Shown here: in pieces, positions 4,332 to 6,447 of the stretch | How positions within the stretch are numbered: position 1 is the first letter of the stretch | Layout: each line of letters begins with the position of its first letter | Source of the DNA: a bacterium | Lineage (GTDB): Bacteria > Oederibacteriota > Muellerivitia > Muellerivitales > Muellerivitaceae | Assembly (NCBI GenBank): GCA_025980505.1 | Contig: JAICXI010000113.1 | Span: 1-6,447, forward strand | DNA length: 6,447 bases | Direction of reading: 5' to 3' | Notes under the pieces: generated by a model | Databases searched by the model: none | Told to the model about the DNA's origin: nothing | Seen by the model: the letters and a program-made list of their open reading frames with translations, nothing else | Translations under genes and position numbers: made by a program

Positions 4332-6447
4332 CCCTTGGGGCGCAGGGCCAAAACCGCCGCCCCACCTACGGCAAAAAGGAGGCTGAGGAACAACCCCAAA
4401 CGGAAGGAAACGGGTTCATAGCGGAACGACACCTGGTGCGCGCCCGCCGAGGCCAGGGGCACGGCCATGAAAAGCCCGTCGGCCCGGAAAACAGGCTTGG
4501 GCGACCCGTCCACCCAGGCATTCCAGCCCGGCGCGAAGCTTTCATCGAAAACCAGGAACCCGGCCTTGGATGCCGTCACCTCGAAGCGCGCCTCGCAGGG
4601 CGACGGCCGGTCCTCCCGGACTGTGGCGGGCCTTCCCCACAAACCTCGGGTGAAGGCCTGGAATTTCCGGAGCAGGCCGGGCGATTCCCCGTCCAGGCCC
4701 CGTCCGGCGGGTGCCAGGCAAACCGACCTTCCGTCGGGCGATTTCTCCGTGTAAACCTCGTCTTCCAGGAAGGCCCGGGGGTCCAGCAGGGCCTCGAACA
4801 CGGAAGGCCGGTCGGGAAACTCCCGAACCTTTTCCACCACCCAGGCCCTGGACAGGGCGCCCGCGTTGCGGACGAAGACCGAATTCCCCTCGGGCTGGGA
4901 CAGGCGGTATTTGAAGGCCGGCAGGGCCCGGTCGAGAACGAGGAGCCCCACACCGGCCGCGTCCAGGATGCGCCCGTCGTAAGGGTAACCCCGCTGAAGA
5001 TAGCGATCCAAGTCCTGGAACCCGTCCGTGTAAATGGTCAGGTATCCCCGGGCCGAGGGGATGCCCCACACCACGTTGGTGTTGGGCGTCAGGTCCGCCG
5101 CGGTTTCCCGGATGGAACCGGCGAAATCCGTGACGGCCGCCGAGTAATAACGGCTCGGGTCCCTCAGGCTCACCACCCTTCCTTCCCCGGCCCACCGGGC
5201 GGCTTTCGCGGCCGCCTGGCGCACTTGGGGGTCCTGGTAGGGATCGGGCACCGTCTGGATCACGCGGGCGGGGACCAGGAACAGGTCCAGGACCCACAAG
5301 GCGCCCAGGGCCCAGGCCCAGCCCCGCGGCGAGCGGAGGAATCGAGGCGGGCCGCTCCAAACCTTGTTCTTTTTCGAGGTGAATTGGATCCTCTCTTCCA
5401 GGCCCACGGCCACGGCCGTCATGGCGCAAAAAAGGAAAAGGAAGGAAGCCTTGGCGGGTTCCAACTTGTCCAAAAGGCGGTCGGACAGGACCCGGAGGGG
5501 GAAAAAATGGACGCCAGCCAGCCACAACAGCCAGGCCAAGGCCGAACCCTTCCAGAAGGCGTCCCGGGATTTGGGCGGGAAAAAGGAAGCCAGCAATAGC
5601 CCCAGGGGCACCAGGCCCAAGTACAGGTCGTTGAATATATAAGAAGGGTAATCGCCCTTGTACCCCGTGGTGCCCGGAACACCCAGGATGTCCGGCTGTA
5701 AAAGCGTGAGGAAGTTCACCCACCGCAGGCTGTAAACCTGGCCGCCCCAGCCTTGGCGGTGAAGGTAGCCCAAAAAATCGGCGAAGGGCAGCCACTGGCA
5801 GGCCGTCAACCCGAGCGCGGCCAAAAAGGCGCCGGCGTGCAGGATTTGCGGCCTGAAACCCGCCCGCCACTTCCAGCGGAAGGTGAAACAAGCGAAGAGG
5901 AAGGCGTAAAAGGTGAAAAAGGGGTAACCCGCCAAAATCTGGAAGGCCCAAAAAACCGAAAGCAGGGCCCATCGGTCCACGGAAGGCTTTTCCCCGAGCC
6001 GGTGGGCCGCCCAGAAGATCCAGGGGACCCAGGCGATGGACGCCAGGTGCGTGGGAAAGCCCCAGTAAAAGGCCGTGAGGGCGGACCCCGCGAAACCCAT
6101 GGCGCAAAGGGTCGCGGGAAGCGGGGAAACCTTCAATCCTTTCAGCCAAAGGTAAAACCCGACCGCCGCCCAGGCCTCGTGCAGCAGGGCCATGATGAAA
6201 AACCAATGGGTCAATCCGGTCAGGTTCCAGAGCCAGAAGAAGGGGTAGAAGGCCGCAGGTTGGAGGGCCGCCACGTGGGGAGTGCCGCAAGCCACATAGG
6301 GGTTCCAAAGGGGGATCCGGCCCTGCCGGAAGGATTCCACGTTGAACCACTTTTCCGGGAACACATACTCCACCGTGTCCATGAAGGCCGGGAAATGGTC
6401 CCACAACCGCGCCCCCCAATAGGCCAGCAGCAGGAAAAAGCCCCCCC
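4316..6447 (-). CDS. YfhO-family polytopic membrane protein (5' end outside window)
   Basis: 709 codons precede the stop, and the frame stays open to the window edge. The first visible residues (GGFFLLLAYWGARLWDH) are already membrane-like, so the true start lies upstream; the in-frame TTG at 6406 would cut into that segment and is not a credible start. WDHFP (15-19) and FRQGRIPLWNP (39-49), followed by a Gly/Pro/Gln-containing loop, match the N-terminal signature of YfhO-type proteins (Pfam 'bacterial membrane protein YfhO'). About ten hydrophobic segments run to roughly residue 393, then a large, probably extracytoplasmic domain (about 394-681) containing the family-typical GWNAWVDG (640-647), then a last membrane segment (about 682-700) and a short basic tail. 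Some Firmicutes YfhO proteins glycosylate teichoic acids and the family resembles GT-C, lipid-linked-sugar glycosyltransferases. A glycosyl-transfer role is therefore inferred, with no acceptor suggested. A probable terminator separates it from the downstream genes. Confidence 0.85.
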   Translation of the reverse strand, partial: GGFFLLLAYWGARLWDHFPAFMDTVEYVFPEKWFNVESFRQGRIPLWNPYVACGTPHVAALQPAAFYPFFWLWNLTGLTHWFFIMALLHEAWAAVGFYLWLKGLKVSPLPATLCAMGFAGSALTAFYWGFPTHLASIAWVPWIFWAAHRLGEKPSVDRWALLSVFWAFQILAGYPFFTFYAFLFACFTFRWKWRAGFRPQILHAGAFLAALGLTACQWLPFADFLGYLHRQGWGGQVYSLRWVNFLTLLQPDILGVPGTTGYKGDYPSYIFNDLYLGLVPLGLLLASFFPPKSRDAFWKGSALAWLLWLAGVHFFPLRVLSDRLLDKLEPAKASFLFLFCAMTAVAVGLEERIQFTSKKNKVWSGPPRFLRSPRGWAWALGALWVLDLFLVPARVIQTVPDPYQDPQVRQAAAKAARWAGEGRVVSLRDPSRYYSAAVTDFAGSIRETAADLTPNTNVVWGIPSARGYLTIYTDGFQDLDRYLQRGYPYDGRILDAAGVGLLVLDRALPAFKYRLSQPEGNSVFVRNAGALSRAWVVEKVREFPDRPSVFEALLDPRAFLEDEVYTEKSPDGRSVCLAPAGRGLDGESPGLLRKFQAFTRGLWGRPATVREDRPSPCEARFEVTASKAGFLVFDESFAPGWNAWVDGSPKPVFRADGLFMAVPLASAGAHQVSFRYEPVSFRLGLFLSLLFAVGGAAVLALRPKGTAVL

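Noticed and set aside
4436..5599. 387-codon plus-strand open frame and a 625-codon minus-strand frame in the YfhO region
   Set aside because: Both are Gly/Pro/Arg-rich out-of-frame readings of the YfhO-family gene, which has coherent membrane segments and family motifs.
6404..6406. TTG at 6406 as the start of the YfhO-family gene
   Set aside because: The frame remains open to the window edge with membrane-like residues upstream, and the family normally has a first membrane helix before the WD motif.

Overview
The window is a compact, GC-rich stretch with four protein genes, all on the minus strand, so transcription runs from high to low coordinates. An outer-membrane β-barrel protein, Sec signal peptides on three products and secreted polysaccharide-degrading enzymes point to a Gram-negative (diderm) bacterium. 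The lineage cannot be fixed from the sequence. A free-living or uncultured group rich in YfhO-type membrane proteins and glycan-active enzymes is my guess only. No mobile element, tRNA, rRNA or CRISPR array is visible.

Layout in order of transcription. (1) 6447-4316: a large YfhO-family polytopic membrane protein. Its 5' end lies outside the window and its 3' end is probably closed by a hairpin and T-run that overlaps the last codons. (2) A 167-base gap with a possible extended -10 promoter, a perfect 16-bp palindrome and a Shine-Dalgarno sequence. (3) 4148-2970: an exported protein with one CxxCH haem site just after the signal peptide, followed by an outer-membrane β-barrel. (4) 2983-1592: a secreted two-domain polysaccharide lyase of the PL14 (alginate/glucuronan lyase) type. 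It starts with TTG inside the end of the previous gene, so genes 3 and 4 are very probably one translationally coupled unit. (5) 1591-1152: a 440-base AT-rich gap with several inverted repeats. (6) 1151 to beyond base 1: a secreted glycoside hydrolase family 8 enzyme, truncated by the window edge.

The genes suggest surface polysaccharide work. PL14 cleaves uronate-rich glycans by β-elimination, GH8 hydrolyses β-1,4-linked glucans, chitosan or xylan, the barrel protein could pass material or electrons across the outer membrane, and YfhO-type proteins are linked to lipid-dependent glycosylation. Whether they act on environmental glycans or on the cell's own matrix cannot be decided here. The most unusual points are the pairing of a monohaem barrel protein with a polysaccharide lyase in one coupled unit, the perfect palindrome in front of that unit, and a GH8 enzyme with Glu where the family usually has its catalytic-base Asp.
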